From JAHJQZ01 sp963675235 (lineage in GTDB: Bacteria > Pseudomonadota > Alphaproteobacteria > Rhizobiales > Devosiaceae), in contig CAXXFU010000017.1 in assembly GCA_963675235.2 (NCBI GenBank), positions 558,001-622,000 of the forward strand: a stretch of DNA of 64,000 bases, given 5' to 3'. The position numbers and the translations under genes are program-made. Positions 17,879-26,899 of this stretch are shown piece by piece; the first letter of the stretch is position 1; the number at the start of each line of letters is the position of its first letter. The notes beneath the pieces are model-generated. The model ran no database searches and was not told where the DNA came from. It saw only the letters and a program-made list of their open reading frames with translations.

Positions 17879-18802
17879 TCAGCTTGCCGTGCTGCCGGCA
17901 TGGTCGCGGATGAACCCGGCAAAGCGGGCAAAGGCCTTGCTGGCTTCCGGGAAGGCCGGGGCGAGCATGGGGAAACAATGCACCATGTCCCTGCCGAGGA
18001 TGAAATCGACATCGACGCCGGCTGCCTTCGCCTTTTCGGCGAATTCCGTGACCTCGTCGCGCATGTGTTCGGCGGTGCCGACAGCGATGAACAGGGGCGG
18101 CAGGCCGGCCAGGTCGGCATAGAGCGGCGAGATCAGCGGGTTGGTCGGGTCGTTCTCGCCGCAATAGTGGTGGGCGAAACAGCGCCAGGACCCTTCGGGA
18201 GCAAGCGGATCGCGCATTCCCGAAGACGGGCTCGAACAGGCGAGATCGACCCAGGGTGAGAGCACGGCAACGGCGGCCGGGAGCGCCTCGGCGCGTTGCC
18301 GGATGGCCAGAAGCGTCGCCAGGGCCAATCCGGCCCCGGCTGAATCTCCGGCAAGAACGATGCTCTTCGGGTTCTCGCCGCCGGCAACAAGTGCGGCATA
18401 GGCATCAAGGGCGTTCTCGAGTCCGGCCGGAAAGGGTCGTTCCGGCGCCAGACCGTATTCGAAGCTCAATGCCTTGACGCCCGTCGCCTTGACCAGTCTG
18501 GCGACGATATTGCGATGACTTGCCACCGAGCCGGAAACGTAGCCGCCGCCGTGGAAGTAAAGGATCGCGCCGGGCGCGCTTCCTCCCACGGGCGCGATCA
18601 TTTCCGCGACGACGCCGGGCGCGGCGAAGGGAGTGATGGTGACATGGCGCGGCGGCTTGGCGAAACGCCGGGCGCTTTGTTCGACGTGGTCGCGGAACGG
18701 GAGAACGGAAGACTCGCGCGCAAAGACCATGGGCGCATTGCCCCGGAACCGGTGACGATTTTCGAGCAGAAAGCGGACGAGCCGGGCACGGATACTGACC
18801 AT
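17879..18802 (-). CDS. Alpha/beta hydrolase, hormone-sensitive lipase (family IV) type
   Basis: This 307-aa esterase has the HSL-family oxyanion motif HGGGY at residues 84-88, the nucleophile Ser154 in GDSAGAG, and a C-terminal histidine in GRDMVHCFPM. The nearby conserved ATG at 18802 is preferred because AGGTGA lies just before it and MVSIRARLVRFLL looks like the natural N-terminus; an upstream in-frame start would add 31 unsupported residues. Enzymes of this family cleave short- to medium-chain esters; the physiological substrate is unknown. It is divergent from the deaminase gene. Confidence 0.9.
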   Translation of the reverse strand: MVSIRARLVRFLLENRHRFRGNAPMVFARESSVLPFRDHVEQSARRFAKPPRHVTITPFAAPGVVAEMIAPVGGSAPGAILYFHGGGYVSGSVASHRNIVARLVKATGVKALSFEYGLAPERPFPAGLENALDAYAALVAGGENPKSIVLAGDSAGAGLALATLLAIRQRAEALPAAVAVLSPWVDLACSSPSSGMRDPLAPEGSWRCFAHHYCGENDPTNPLISPLYADLAGLPPLFIAVGTAEHMRDEVTEFAEKAKAAGVDVDFILGRDMVHCFPMLAPAFPEASKAFARFAGFIRDHAGSTAS

Positions 18803-18948
18803 GACACTCACCTGGGAGAAGCGAACGGCGCCGGTTGGAGGAACGGCGCACGGAGGAGAGCCGGTCCCGATATTGGCAAGCCCCATCACAGTCAATTAGG
18901 CTTGCCTGCGACGAATCTTCTCGTCCGGCGGATAGGGAGGCCACGCCA

Positions 18949-19437
18949 ATGAGTTTGACCCACGACGACGATGTCCGGCTTTTGCGCCGATCCCTCGAAA
19001 TCGCCGCCGAGGCACGCGCCGCCGGCAACCATCCTTTCGGGGCCGTACTGGTCGACGACGCCGGGCACGTCCTGATCGAGGCCGGCAACGAATTCCAGCA
19101 CCTGAGGGGCCCCGGCCATGCCGAAGCCGTCGTCGCCCGCGAGGCGGCCATGCTCTACGAGCCGGAGATTCTTGCCAAGTGCACGCTCTACACGGCCTTC
19201 GAGCCCTGCGCCATGTGCGCCGGCACCACCTATTGGGCCGGTATCGGGGCCGTCGTTTACGGCATGACGGAAAAACGCCTGGCCGAAATGACCGGCGCCA
19301 ATGCGGAGAACCTCACCATGGATCTGCCGTGCCGCACGGTGTTCGAGGCCGGCCAGCGCAAGACCGAGGTCCGCGGTCCCTTCCCCGAACTCGAACAAGA
19401 GATCGCCAAATCGCACGAAGGCTTCTGGCAGGAGTGA
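18949..19437 (+). CDS. Nucleoside/base deaminase (CMP/dCMP deaminase-like fold)
   Basis: This 162-aa zinc-dependent deaminase of the cytidine deaminase-like superfamily has HPFGAVLVD, the zinc/proton-transfer pair His57-Ala-Glu59 and the PCAMC cluster with Cys87 and Cys90. The C-terminal part (EMTGANAENLTMDLPCRTVFEAG) matches the guanine deaminase-like and nucleoside deaminase branch more than tRNA adenosine deaminase TadA. AGGGAGG precedes the ATG at 18949. Exact substrate (guanine, cytosine or a modified base) is not settled by sequence. Confidence 0.87.
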   Translation: MSLTHDDDVRLLRRSLEIAAEARAAGNHPFGAVLVDDAGHVLIEAGNEFQHLRGPGHAEAVVAREAAMLYEPEILAKCTLYTAFEPCAMCAGTTYWAGIGAVVYGMTEKRLAEMTGANAENLTMDLPCRTVFEAGQRKTEVRGPFPELEQEIAKSHEGFWQE

Positions 19438-19442
19438 AGACC

Positions 19443-19570
19443 CTGGATCGCTTCGCGTTCTGATGGAATCGGAACGAGCGCTCCAGCTCCCTGAGTTGTC
19501 ATGTTTTCGAACCGGAAAAGTGGCGTCCACTGTTCGCTAGCGCGGACCTTCGGTTCCTGAAAACACTCCG
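19443..19570 (+). repeat. Composite palindromic repeat, copy A
   Basis: The segment contains TGATGGAATCGGAACGAGCG then CGCTCCAG, followed by the second unit TTTTCGAACCGGAAAAGTGG, CGT, CCACT. The same order of units is found in reverse orientation at 44352-44460 and in weaker form at 47540-47650, with a half copy at 54845-54893. This resembles short palindromic intergenic repeats known from Rhizobiales genomes. It fills the gap between two convergent genes. Confidence 0.75.
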
Positions 19571-19608
19571 GAGGCCCGGTCCGGAAACCGGGCCCTGAAG
19601 CCGTCCGA

Positions 19609-20664
19609 CTATTCCCAGATCGTCTTTCCCTGGTCCTTGTGCAGCACCCAGTCGGCTTCCGAGAAGCGCTCCTGTCCGGCAGCATACTGGTGCCAATAGG
19701 GATAGATCAGCGGCGGCCGGCTGACGTTGTCGAGCCGTTCGATCTGGTCCGGCGCCAGCTCGAGATCGGCGGCGCCGAGATTGTCGGCAAACTGCTCGTC
19801 GGTACGGGCACCGATGATGACAGAGGTCACCGTCGGACGCTGCAGCAGCCAAGCGATCGCCACCTGCGCCCCCGAAACGCCCTGTTCCTTGGCCACCGCG
19901 ACGATGACATCGACGATGTCGTAGAGCTTGTCGTGGTCGTAGATCGGCGGTTCCTTCCAGCCCTTGGCGTGACGGCCCTCGCCGCTGCCGTCGCGGGTGT
20001 ACTTGCCGGTCAACAACCCGCCGGCCAGCGGGCTCCAGACCAGGACGCCGAGATTCTGGTCATTGGAGATCGGCAGCAATTCGTATTCGGCCTCGCGCGA
20101 GAACAGCGTGTAGTGGATCTGCTGCGAGACGAAGGGCTGGTAGTTGTGTTCACCGGCGGCCCAGAGCGCCTTCATCAGGTGCCAGCCGGAGTAGTTTGAC
20201 GCCCCGACATAGCGCACCTTGCCCTGCTTGATCAGGGTGTCGAGGGCTTCCATGGTCTCTTCGAGCGGGGTCGAACCGTCCCACTGGTGCACCTGGTAGA
20301 GATCGATGTGGTCGGTCTTCATCCGCTTCAGAGACGCCTCGCACTGCTGGATGATGTGGTAGCGCGACAGACCCTGGTCGTTCGGCCCCTCACCCATCTT
20401 GAAGCGCACCTTCGAGGCCAGGATCCATTTTTCGCGCGACTTGTCGGCGGTCAGGATGTCGCCGATGATTTCCTCGGATTTGCCGCCGGCGTAGATGTTG
20501 GCGGTGTCGATGATGTTGACACCCTTGTCCCAGCACATGTCGAGCTGGCGACGGGCGGCGACGGTGTCGGTCTCACCGAGCATCTGACCGGCGCCGAAGG
20601 TCATGGTCCCTACGGTCAGCGTCGAGACCTTGAGGCCGGAACGACCGAGCAAGCGATAGTCCAT
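19609..20664 (-). CDS. Aldo/keto reductase
   Basis: This 351-aa NADPH-dependent (beta/alpha)8 oxidoreductase starts MDYRLLGRSGLKVSTLTVGTM. The catalytic Asp-Tyr region is in NIIDTANIYAGGKSEEIIGD, the catalytic lysine in KWILASKVRF, and DHIDLYQVHQWDG carries the histidine. The C-terminal cofactor region VIIGARTDEQFADNLGA is typical. The ATG at 20664 is chosen since GGAGG precedes it and it gives the standard N-terminus. Family members reduce aldehydes, ketones or sugar derivatives; the substrate is unknown. It is not obviously in an operon. Confidence 0.9.
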   Translation of the reverse strand: MDYRLLGRSGLKVSTLTVGTMTFGAGQMLGETDTVAARRQLDMCWDKGVNIIDTANIYAGGKSEEIIGDILTADKSREKWILASKVRFKMGEGPNDQGLSRYHIIQQCEASLKRMKTDHIDLYQVHQWDGSTPLEETMEALDTLIKQGKVRYVGASNYSGWHLMKALWAAGEHNYQPFVSQQIHYTLFSREAEYELLPISNDQNLGVLVWSPLAGGLLTGKYTRDGSGEGRHAKGWKEPPIYDHDKLYDIVDVIVAVAKEQGVSGAQVAIAWLLQRPTVTSVIIGARTDEQFADNLGAADLELAPDQIERLDNVSRPPLIYPYWHQYAAGQERFSEADWVLHKDQGKTIWE

Positions 20665-20786
20665 GACGAATCCTCCAAACGTGATTTTGGAGGCAGTGTG
20701 ACGCTTGCGGCACGCGGCTCGCAAGAGGAATATTGGCGCTAATACGAAGCGAATGCGGCGCTTGACCGCTTCTCGGGGCTCCGCCG

Positions 20787-23147
20787 TCAGGCGGCGCCAG
20801 ACGATCGCGTGTTCGCGGTTTGCGACAGATCGTGCATGAAGCCGGGGACCTCGGCCCTGAGAAGGGGTTCGCTGAACAGGTAGCCCTGGACAAATCCACA
20901 GCCCAGACGAACCAGTTCGGCGAGCTGGACGTGGTCCTCGACCCCTTCGGCCACGACTTCGAACCCAAGTGCATCGGCAAGATCGATGATCGCCTTGACG
21001 ATCAATGCGTCCGGTCCGCCCTCGGCGATGTCGTCGATGAAGGACTTGTCGATCTTGATCTTGGAGAACGGGAAACTGCGCAGGTAGCTCAGCGAGGAGA
21101 ACCCGGTGCCGAAATCGTCGAGCGCGATCTTCACGCCAAGGGCCAGAAGGTCATGCAGCGCCCTGTCGGTCTGGGCATTGTGTTCGAGGAACACGCTCTC
21201 GGTGATTTCGAGGACCAATCGATCGGGCGGCAGGCCGCTGAGCTCGAGGGCGCTTTTGACCGAGGCGACCAGCTTGTGGTTGCGCAATTGGACCGGCGAG
21301 ACATTGACGGATATCTGGGTGTGGTCGGAACAGGTCGCACAGGCTTTGGTCGCTTCGTGCAGGACCCAGTTGCCGATGGGGACGATCATACCGCTTTCCT
21401 CGGCGATCGAGATGAATTCTCCCGGACTCACCGCCCCGAACTCCGGGCTTTGCCAGCGCAACAGGGTTTCGAACGCCGCAACCTCGCCGGTGCGGGTCGC
21501 GACGATGGGCTGGAAGCGCAGCGACAGCTGATTCCGTTCGATGGCCTCGCGCAATCCGCGTTCGAGATTCTGGCGGCGCACATAGGCGGAGGCCAGATTG
21601 TCGTTGAATTCCAGCCATTGCCCCCTGCCGCTCGATTTTGCGGCATAAAGCGCCAGATCGGCAGCGCGCATCAGCTCGACGGCATCGCTGCCGTCACGTC
21701 CGCCGAGCGCCACGCCGGCCGAGGCGTCGATGGCGACATTGTGCGGGCCGATTGCGAAGGGTAGAGCGAAGAGCTTCAGCACCTCGCTGGCGGCATGTTC
21801 GAGCTCGTGGACGCTCGGATGGGACTTGATCAACAGGGCGAACTCATCGCCCCCGAGCCTGGCAAACATCCGGTCGGTGACCGAATATCCGCGCATGCGC
21901 TCGCCAAGCCGCGCCAGCAGCTTGTCCCCGACGGCGTGACCGAGCGTGTCGTTGACCAGCTTGAACCCGGTCAGATCCAGAAGCACGATGCCGACACTGT
22001 CCGGCCCGTCGACCACCATGGTCCGGTTCAGCTCGTTGAGACAGCTCGAACGATTGAGCAGGCCCGTCAGCTGGTCGTAATGGGCCAGGTACTCAAGCCG
22101 CTCGGCCGCGGTGCGGCTCGAGGTGATATCGCTGGCAACGCCGCGGTAGCCGGTGAATTGGCCATGATCGTCGTAGCTCGGACTGGCGGTCAGCGTCCAG
22201 AACCGCTTTTCACCACGGATGGTGAGGCAGACATCGACAGCCCGCATCTCCCTGCGTGTGGCAAACAGGTTGATGGCCGGCTTGTTGAAGCCGTCGAGAT
22301 CGAGATAGATCAGTTCCTGAAAACTCAGCTTCCTGAGCAATGCCACCGTGGTCCCGGCTGCCGCAGCAAAGCGGACGCTCGGATCGACGAAAAGCCCGTT
22401 TGCGTCGGTATGCCAGAGCCAGTCGGCGCTGTTGTCCTCGAACTCCTTGAGCAAGAGCCCGATGGTGCGTTTCTGTTCGCCATTGACGATCTCGCCCAGC
22501 GCATTGCCGAAAAAGGTCCGGCCCTGATTGAGGATGGCGGTTGTCAGGTAGGCCACATAGACCCCGGTCAGGATGGCGAGCGCAAAGGTGTCTGCCGTTC
22601 CGGCCATGATCAGTGCAATCATCGCCGAGCCGCCCACGACGACGACGAACATCGTCGCTGCTATCGGCAACGGTCCGAGGGCAAAGGCGGCACCGCCCAT
22701 CATCGCGGCCGCGGTCAAGCCGATGACCAGCTGTGTGTTCAGGCTTCCGGTGGGAAAGAAGGCGATCATCCCGACGCTCCAGCCCAATGCCCTGAGGGCT
22801 GAGCCGATTTCTAGGCTCCAGGCCCAGAAACGGATGCGTCCCGGCTCACTGGACGTATCGTCGCGATAGCGAATGCTCACCACCTGCAGAAATATCAGCG
22901 TGCAGCACACGCCAACGGCCCAGGCAGCGAGGTGAAACGGTTCGACGCGTCCGACCAGCGTGCCCAGAACGACCAGGAGAATAAGGAAATTCGAGACGAC
23001 GACCATGGTGACGCCGGCCATGGTCGTGCTGACCTGGCGTCGCAGGATCTTCTCGGCGTGGATGCGAAGCGCGTCGGACTCTGCCCGGCCGCTCATCCCC
23101 GCCTTCATGATCGAGAAGAAATCCCGGATGTTGAGAGTAGTATTCAT
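20787..23147 (-). CDS. Membrane-bound GGDEF-EAL cyclic-di-GMP signalling protein
   Basis: The 786-aa protein has about five or six N-terminal membrane segments (about residues 45-210), a PAS-like region (around NSADWLWHTDANGLFVDPS to FTGYRGVASDIT), a GGDEF domain and a C-terminal EAL domain. The diguanylate cyclase site reads RLGGDEFALL, so synthesis is possible. The EAL motif reads ETLLRW in place of EALLRW; other catalytic blocks (NVSPVQL, LEITES, LDDFGTGFSSLSYL, KIDKSFI, VAEGVED) are present, so phosphodiesterase activity is probably retained. Such dual proteins tune motility and biofilm formation. A perfect palindrome lies in its upstream region. Confidence 0.93.
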   Translation of the reverse strand: MNTTLNIRDFFSIMKAGMSGRAESDALRIHAEKILRRQVSTTMAGVTMVVVSNFLILLVVLGTLVGRVEPFHLAAWAVGVCCTLIFLQVVSIRYRDDTSSEPGRIRFWAWSLEIGSALRALGWSVGMIAFFPTGSLNTQLVIGLTAAAMMGGAAFALGPLPIAATMFVVVVGGSAMIALIMAGTADTFALAILTGVYVAYLTTAILNQGRTFFGNALGEIVNGEQKRTIGLLLKEFEDNSADWLWHTDANGLFVDPSVRFAAAAGTTVALLRKLSFQELIYLDLDGFNKPAINLFATRREMRAVDVCLTIRGEKRFWTLTASPSYDDHGQFTGYRGVASDITSSRTAAERLEYLAHYDQLTGLLNRSSCLNELNRTMVVDGPDSVGIVLLDLTGFKLVNDTLGHAVGDKLLARLGERMRGYSVTDRMFARLGGDEFALLIKSHPSVHELEHAASEVLKLFALPFAIGPHNVAIDASAGVALGGRDGSDAVELMRAADLALYAAKSSGRGQWLEFNDNLASAYVRRQNLERGLREAIERNQLSLRFQPIVATRTGEVAAFETLLRWQSPEFGAVSPGEFISIAEESGMIVPIGNWVLHEATKACATCSDHTQISVNVSPVQLRNHKLVASVKSALELSGLPPDRLVLEITESVFLEHNAQTDRALHDLLALGVKIALDDFGTGFSSLSYLRSFPFSKIKIDKSFIDDIAEGGPDALIVKAIIDLADALGFEVVAEGVEDHVQLAELVRLGCGFVQGYLFSEPLLRAEVPGFMHDLSQTANTRSSGAA

Positions 23148-23261
23148 CGCACCGCCGATCAGCTCACAGGCATGGTGCGCTCAGCTATGCTAATGGTGCT
23201 TTAATTTCGAACGCAGACCGATGTGTTGATCCGCGTTCACAAAGGCAAAACCAAGGACTGG

Positions 23262-23276
23262 TTACCGAATCGGTAA
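23262..23276. promoter_or_regulatory. Operator-like palindrome upstream of the GGDEF-EAL gene
   Basis: TTACCGA and TCGGTAA form a perfect 7-1-7 inverted repeat in the 185-base gap between the GGDEF-EAL gene start (23147) and the end of the DUF1178 gene (23333). It could bind a dimeric regulator. No regulator is known. Confidence 0.35.
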
Positions 23277-23332
23277 AGACTAGATGTGATTTGGACAATA
23301 GAACGCGTCTGCTCTCGGGCAGCGGATTTGCC

Positions 23333-23791
23333 CTAATTGTGGTCTTCGGGGATATGCGGAAGCGGCATGAAATCGACGCCGTCCTCGATCATGTCGGCGA
23401 CCTCATCCTTGGTCGCTTCACCGTAGATGCCACGCGGCTCGGCTTCGCGGAAATGAATCTTGCGTGCCTCGGTGGCAAACTGGTCGCCGACATAGTCGGC
23501 CTCGGCGGTCACCTTGTCGCGCAATTGCATCAGGGCGGCACGAAGCTGGGCCTGCTGCGGATGGCCGGCGGAAAACGACATTTTCTCGTTGCCGGAGGTT
23601 TCGGGAAGCGCGCGCGCTTCCTGGCCCGAACGCGAAATTGCCGGTGCCATCAGCGACTTCTCGACCTTGCGGGTCGAGCAGATCGGGCATGTGACAATGC
23701 CCTGGCGCACCTGCTCGTCATAGGCCGCCGCACTCTTGAACCAGGCGTCGAATGCATGCCGGTTCTCGCAAAGGAGCGAATAATGGATCAC
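23333..23791 (-). CDS. DUF1178 family protein
   Basis: This 152-aa protein is of the conserved proteobacterial DUF1178 family. The N-terminus MIHYSLLCENRHAFDAWF and the CPICSTRKVEKSLMAPAI segment form a probable zinc-ribbon-like pair (C8/H12 region and C-x2-C), and the C-terminus has GDQFATEARKIHFREAEPRGIYGEAT. The biochemical role is unknown. It is the last gene of comF-grxC-nitrilase-DUF1178, a conserved alphaproteobacterial order. Confidence 0.9.
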   Translation of the reverse strand: MIHYSLLCENRHAFDAWFKSAAAYDEQVRQGIVTCPICSTRKVEKSLMAPAISRSGQEARALPETSGNEKMSFSAGHPQQAQLRAALMQLRDKVTAEADYVGDQFATEARKIHFREAEPRGIYGEATKDEVADMIEDGVDFMPLPHIPEDHN

Positions 23792-23815
23792 ACCTGCACC
23801 CTTTCGTTCGCCATC

Positions 23816-24655
23816 CTAATCTGGCACATTTTTGTTAACGCTTAGCGAAAAGCGCCGCCGATTGGCAAGTGCGGGCAGTCGCTGGCGCGCTTCTGTCACG
23901 GCGGCGGGATCGAGATCGGCGAAAACGACGCCGGGCTCGCCATCGGCCTTTTCCGCCACGATCCGCCCCCAGGGATCGACGACCAGCGAATGACCATAGG
24001 TGATGCGCCCGTTTTCATGGCGGCCGCCCTGTGCCGCGGCAAGCACGAAGGATCCGGTCTCGATGGCGCGGGCACGGACGAGAACATGCCAATGGGCACG
24101 GCCGGTCGGCACGGTGAAGGCGGCGGGAACGGCCATCACTTCGGCTCCGGCCTCGGCAAGAGCGGCATAAAGCGCCGGAAAGCGCAGGTCGTAGCAGATC
24201 GTCATGCCGAGCCGGAAGCCGGCGGCCTCGGCAACGACGGCAACGTCGCCGCCGCGATAACTGTCGGATTCGCGATAGGGCCGGTCGCCGGGCGGATCGG
24301 CGTCGAACAGGTGGATCTTGTCGTACTGGGCGACGAGCCGGCCGTCGGGCCCGAACAGGAGCGAGCGGTTGGCAAAGCGCCCGTCCTCGAGGGCGAAAGC
24401 CATCGAGCCGAGATGAAGGTGAATGCCGTGCCGACGGGCCATCGCGGCGAGTTCGGCGACGGCGGGATTGTCCCGAAACGGTCCGGCCATTTCGGCCAGC
24501 GCGTCGCTGTTGCCGACGAAGGCCACGCTCACTTCCGGGGTCAGCACATAGCCGGCCCCACCCGCCACGGCGGTTTCGACATGACCGGCAATGGCGTCGA
24601 GATTGGCTCGGCGATCGAGGCCCGAACGCAGTTGAACCAGCCCGACGCGAACCAT
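23816..24655 (-). CDS. Carbon-nitrogen hydrolase (nitrilase superfamily, Nit1-like)
   Basis: This 279-aa amidase-type enzyme shows the Glu-Lys-Cys triad of the superfamily: Glu41 in VLTPEVSVAFVG, Lys113 in YDKIHLFDADPPGD, and Cys154 in MTICYDLRFPALYAAL. It is closest to the Nit1/Nit2 branch, whose members hydrolyse deaminated glutathione or omega-amidates (known for the family; inferred here). Its place directly downstream of glutaredoxin gene grxC, with seven bases between them, fits a glutathione-related housekeeping role. Confidence 0.9.
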   Translation of the reverse strand: MVRVGLVQLRSGLDRRANLDAIAGHVETAVAGGAGYVLTPEVSVAFVGNSDALAEMAGPFRDNPAVAELAAMARRHGIHLHLGSMAFALEDGRFANRSLLFGPDGRLVAQYDKIHLFDADPPGDRPYRESDSYRGGDVAVVAEAAGFRLGMTICYDLRFPALYAALAEAGAEVMAVPAAFTVPTGRAHWHVLVRARAIETGSFVLAAAQGGRHENGRITYGHSLVVDPWGRIVAEKADGEPGVVFADLDPAAVTEARQRLPALANRRRFSLSVNKNVPD

Positions 24656-24662
24656 GATGCGA

Positions 24663-24917
24663 TCAGCCGGCGAGCAGCGGATCGAGACTACCGCGCATCT
24701 CGAGCGCCGCCATGTCGTCATAGCCGCCGACATGGGTGTCGCCGATGAAGATCTGCGGCACCGTTCGGCGGCCATTGGCACGCTGGATCATCTTGGCCCG
24801 GAGTGCCGGGTCCTCGACGGTGATTTCGGTATATTCCTGCCCCTTGTCGTCAAGGAGCGCCTTGGCGGCATGGCAGTAAGGACAATAAGGCGTGGTGTAG
24901 ATTTCGATCTTGGCCAT
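24663..24917 (-). CDS. grxC: Glutaredoxin 3
   Basis: This is an 84-aa dithiol glutaredoxin with the active site CPYC in IYTTPYCPYCHAAK, the cis-proline segment RRTVPQIFIGDTHVGGYDDM and a short C-terminal helix. It reduces disulfides and glutathione-mixed disulfides in the cytoplasm using glutathione. It is the middle gene of comF-grxC-nitrilase-DUF1178, so probably cotranscribed. Confidence 0.96.
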   Translation of the reverse strand: MAKIEIYTTPYCPYCHAAKALLDDKGQEYTEITVEDPALRAKMIQRANGRRTVPQIFIGDTHVGGYDDMAALEMRGSLDPLLAG

Positions 24918-24965
24918 TCTGGTTCCGGAGAGAGGGCTATATTCAGGTTTGGCAATATATGTGGG

Positions 24966-25745
24966 TCAATCGGCCTCCGGCACAACCCGTGCAAAGCTGA
25001 TGACGTCGATGTGATCGAAGCCGGCCCGCCTCAGCACTTTTGCCAGGGCCGAAATGGTGGCGCCGGTCGTGATTACATCGTCGACCAGCACGAGGTGCCG
25101 GCCAGCATGTTGCGCCGCCACCTGCTGATTGACGGCAAAGGCGCCCTCGACGTTTTTCCGGCGTTCGGCGCCTGACAGCCCGACCTGCTGGCGGGTGTGG
25201 CGCCGGCGCATCGCCAGATCCGGGGCAAAATCGAGACCAAGGGTGCCGGCAAGGGCGCGCGCCAGCTCCGCCGACTGGTTGTAGCCGCGCCGCCACAGCC
25301 GCAGCCGATGCAGCGGCACCGGCACCAGCACCGGATCGTCCGGCCAGAAGGCGCGCCCGGCGCCGATCATCGCGGCGGCAGCAAAGCGCGCCAGTTCCGG
25401 GTGGTCGGCATATTTGAACCGCGAGACAATGCGCGCGCTGACATCGGTATAGGCGAACGGAGCGCGGGCCCGGTCGAACGGCGGGGGGTCGCTGAGCGCG
25501 GCGGCAGACACCGCCTCGGCGCCCATGTCGGCGGCAAAGGGCAGACCGAGCACCGGGCACAGGGGTTCGGTGATCGGCACCAGTGCCCGCCAGCAGTGCG
25601 GGCACAGCCCGTCAGGTTCGGCGACCGGCGCGGCGCAGGCGATACAGACCGGCGGATAAAGGAAATCGAGCAGGCGCCGCAAGACCCCCGTGGCGGCACG
25701 GAGAGTCCGGTCTGGCGTTTTGACTTCCGGCGCCGGGACGATCAT
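24966..25745 (-). CDS. comF: ComF family phosphoribosyltransferase-like protein
   Basis: This 259-aa protein has an N-terminal four-cysteine zinc-binding segment (PPVCIACAAPVAEPDGLCPHCWRAL) and a C-terminal phosphoribosyltransferase fold with the PRPP-binding motif LVLVDDVITTGAT. The middle holds VPVPLHRLRLWRRGYNQSAELARAL, typical of the ComF/GntX group linked to DNA uptake in competent species. The ATG at 25745 gives the natural N-terminus. It heads the comF-grxC-nitrilase-DUF1178 run and is divergent from a methyltransferase gene, with 44 bases between starts. Confidence 0.92.
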   Translation of the reverse strand: MIVPAPEVKTPDRTLRAATGVLRRLLDFLYPPVCIACAAPVAEPDGLCPHCWRALVPITEPLCPVLGLPFAADMGAEAVSAAALSDPPPFDRARAPFAYTDVSARIVSRFKYADHPELARFAAAAMIGAGRAFWPDDPVLVPVPLHRLRLWRRGYNQSAELARALAGTLGLDFAPDLAMRRRHTRQQVGLSGAERRKNVEGAFAVNQQVAAQHAGRHLVLVDDVITTGATISALAKVLRRAGFDHIDVISFARVVPEAD

Positions 25746-25789
25746 AAGCCTGAGTGTGCCATGCCGACCGCGTGTTGCGAAATGAGACA

Positions 25790-26620
25790 ATGACGACCAA
25801 CAGCCCCGTTCCGCCCGACCTGTTCGACCGCGCCCTGATCGCCAGGCGGCGGGCACGGGCAGCGCAAGGGCCCGATTTCGTCACCGAACTGGTTCTCGCC
25901 GATCTCGGCGAACGTATCGGCACGATCAATCGCCGATTCGAAAAAGCCGCACTGATCGGACCGGGTATCGCCGATGCCGATCCGGTTTTCGGCACTGTCG
26001 ACAGCCTCGAGATCGTGCCGACGCTGGCCGGCGCCAGCGACGACATGCCGGCGCTGGCGGGCAGCGATTACGACCTCATCGTCTCGGTGCTCGATCTGCA
26101 GGTGGTCAATGACGTGCCGGGCACCTTGACACGGCTGCGGCGCCTTTTGAGGCCGGACGGGTTCTTTGTCGCCGCCGTGCTCGGCGGACGCAGCCTTGCC
26201 GAACTGCGCAGCGCCTGGATCGCAGCGGATTCCGAATTCGCCGGCGGCGCCTTCGTCCGCGTGGCTCCGTTCATGGACGTGCGCGATGCCGGGTCGCTGC
26301 TGCAGCGCGCCGGCTTCGCCCTTCCGGTCTCAGATACAGATACCCATTCGGTGCGCTATGCCGATGCGCTGAAGCTGATGGGTGAGCTCAAGAGCCTCGG
26401 GGCCGGCAACCCGATGATGGAAAAGCCGGTTCGCCCGGTAACGAAATCGCAGATGATGGCGGCGGTCGCGGCCTATCCGGTCGACGAAGACGGCCGCATC
26501 ACGGCGACGCTCGAGATCATCTGGCTGAGCGGCTGGGGGCCCGACGAAAGCCAGCAGAAGCCGCTTCGGCCCGGCAGCGCCGAGATGAGCCTTGCCGATG
26601 CGCTGAAGACGAAAGACTGA
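25790..26620 (+). CDS. SAM-dependent methyltransferase-like protein (NDUFAF5/BioC-like)
   Basis: This 276-aa class I methyltransferase-like protein resembles the alphaproteobacterial homologues of mitochondrial complex I assembly factor NDUFAF5. Recognisable blocks are PPDLFDRALIARRRARAA at the N-terminus, YDLIVSVLDLQVVNDVPGTLTRLRRLLRPDGFFVAAVLGG, and GAGNPMMEKPVRPVTKSQM. The motif I region lacks the classic GxGxG loop (reads AALIGPGIADADPVF), as is common in this branch, so activity may be altered. Divergent position next to comF is conserved. Confidence 0.85.
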   Translation: MTTNSPVPPDLFDRALIARRRARAAQGPDFVTELVLADLGERIGTINRRFEKAALIGPGIADADPVFGTVDSLEIVPTLAGASDDMPALAGSDYDLIVSVLDLQVVNDVPGTLTRLRRLLRPDGFFVAAVLGGRSLAELRSAWIAADSEFAGGAFVRVAPFMDVRDAGSLLQRAGFALPVSDTDTHSVRYADALKLMGELKSLGAGNPMMEKPVRPVTKSQMMAAVAAYPVDEDGRITATLEIIWLSGWGPDESQQKPLRPGSAEMSLADALKTKD

Positions 26621-26630
26621 TCCGAAGCGG

Positions 26631-26837
26631 TCAGTTCATCAGGCTGCTCGAATTGTTGAGCGAATTTGTCGCCGTGTCGGACACCGAGTTGAACAGGTTG
26701 CCGGCGCCGGTGCCGACAAAACCGATGGCGGTGAAAAGGGCCATGGCGACCACGGTCGCGATGAGGGCGTATTCAATCGCGGTGGCGGCACATTCGTCGT
26801 TGACGAAAGACGTCACTAGCCTGCTGTCTGTCTTCAT
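26631..26837 (-). CDS. Flp family type IVb pilin
   Basis: This 68-aa prepilin of the Flp/Fap type has the signature ECAATAIEYALIATVVAMALFTAIGFVG, with the conserved Glu and Tyr after the prepilin peptidase site, one hydrophobic helix and a serine/asparagine-rich end. No tad/cpa assembly genes are nearby, so the gene is an orphan and would depend on a machinery encoded elsewhere. It converges on the methyltransferase gene by ten bases. Confidence 0.92.
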   Translation of the reverse strand: MKTDSRLVTSFVNDECAATAIEYALIATVVAMALFTAIGFVGTGAGNLFNSVSDTATNSLNNSSSLMN

Positions 26838-26899
26838 CTTCTGTCACTCCCGATCGCGGCCGGCTCGGACCGAATGCCTTTGGCCGGCAAAGCGCTGGG

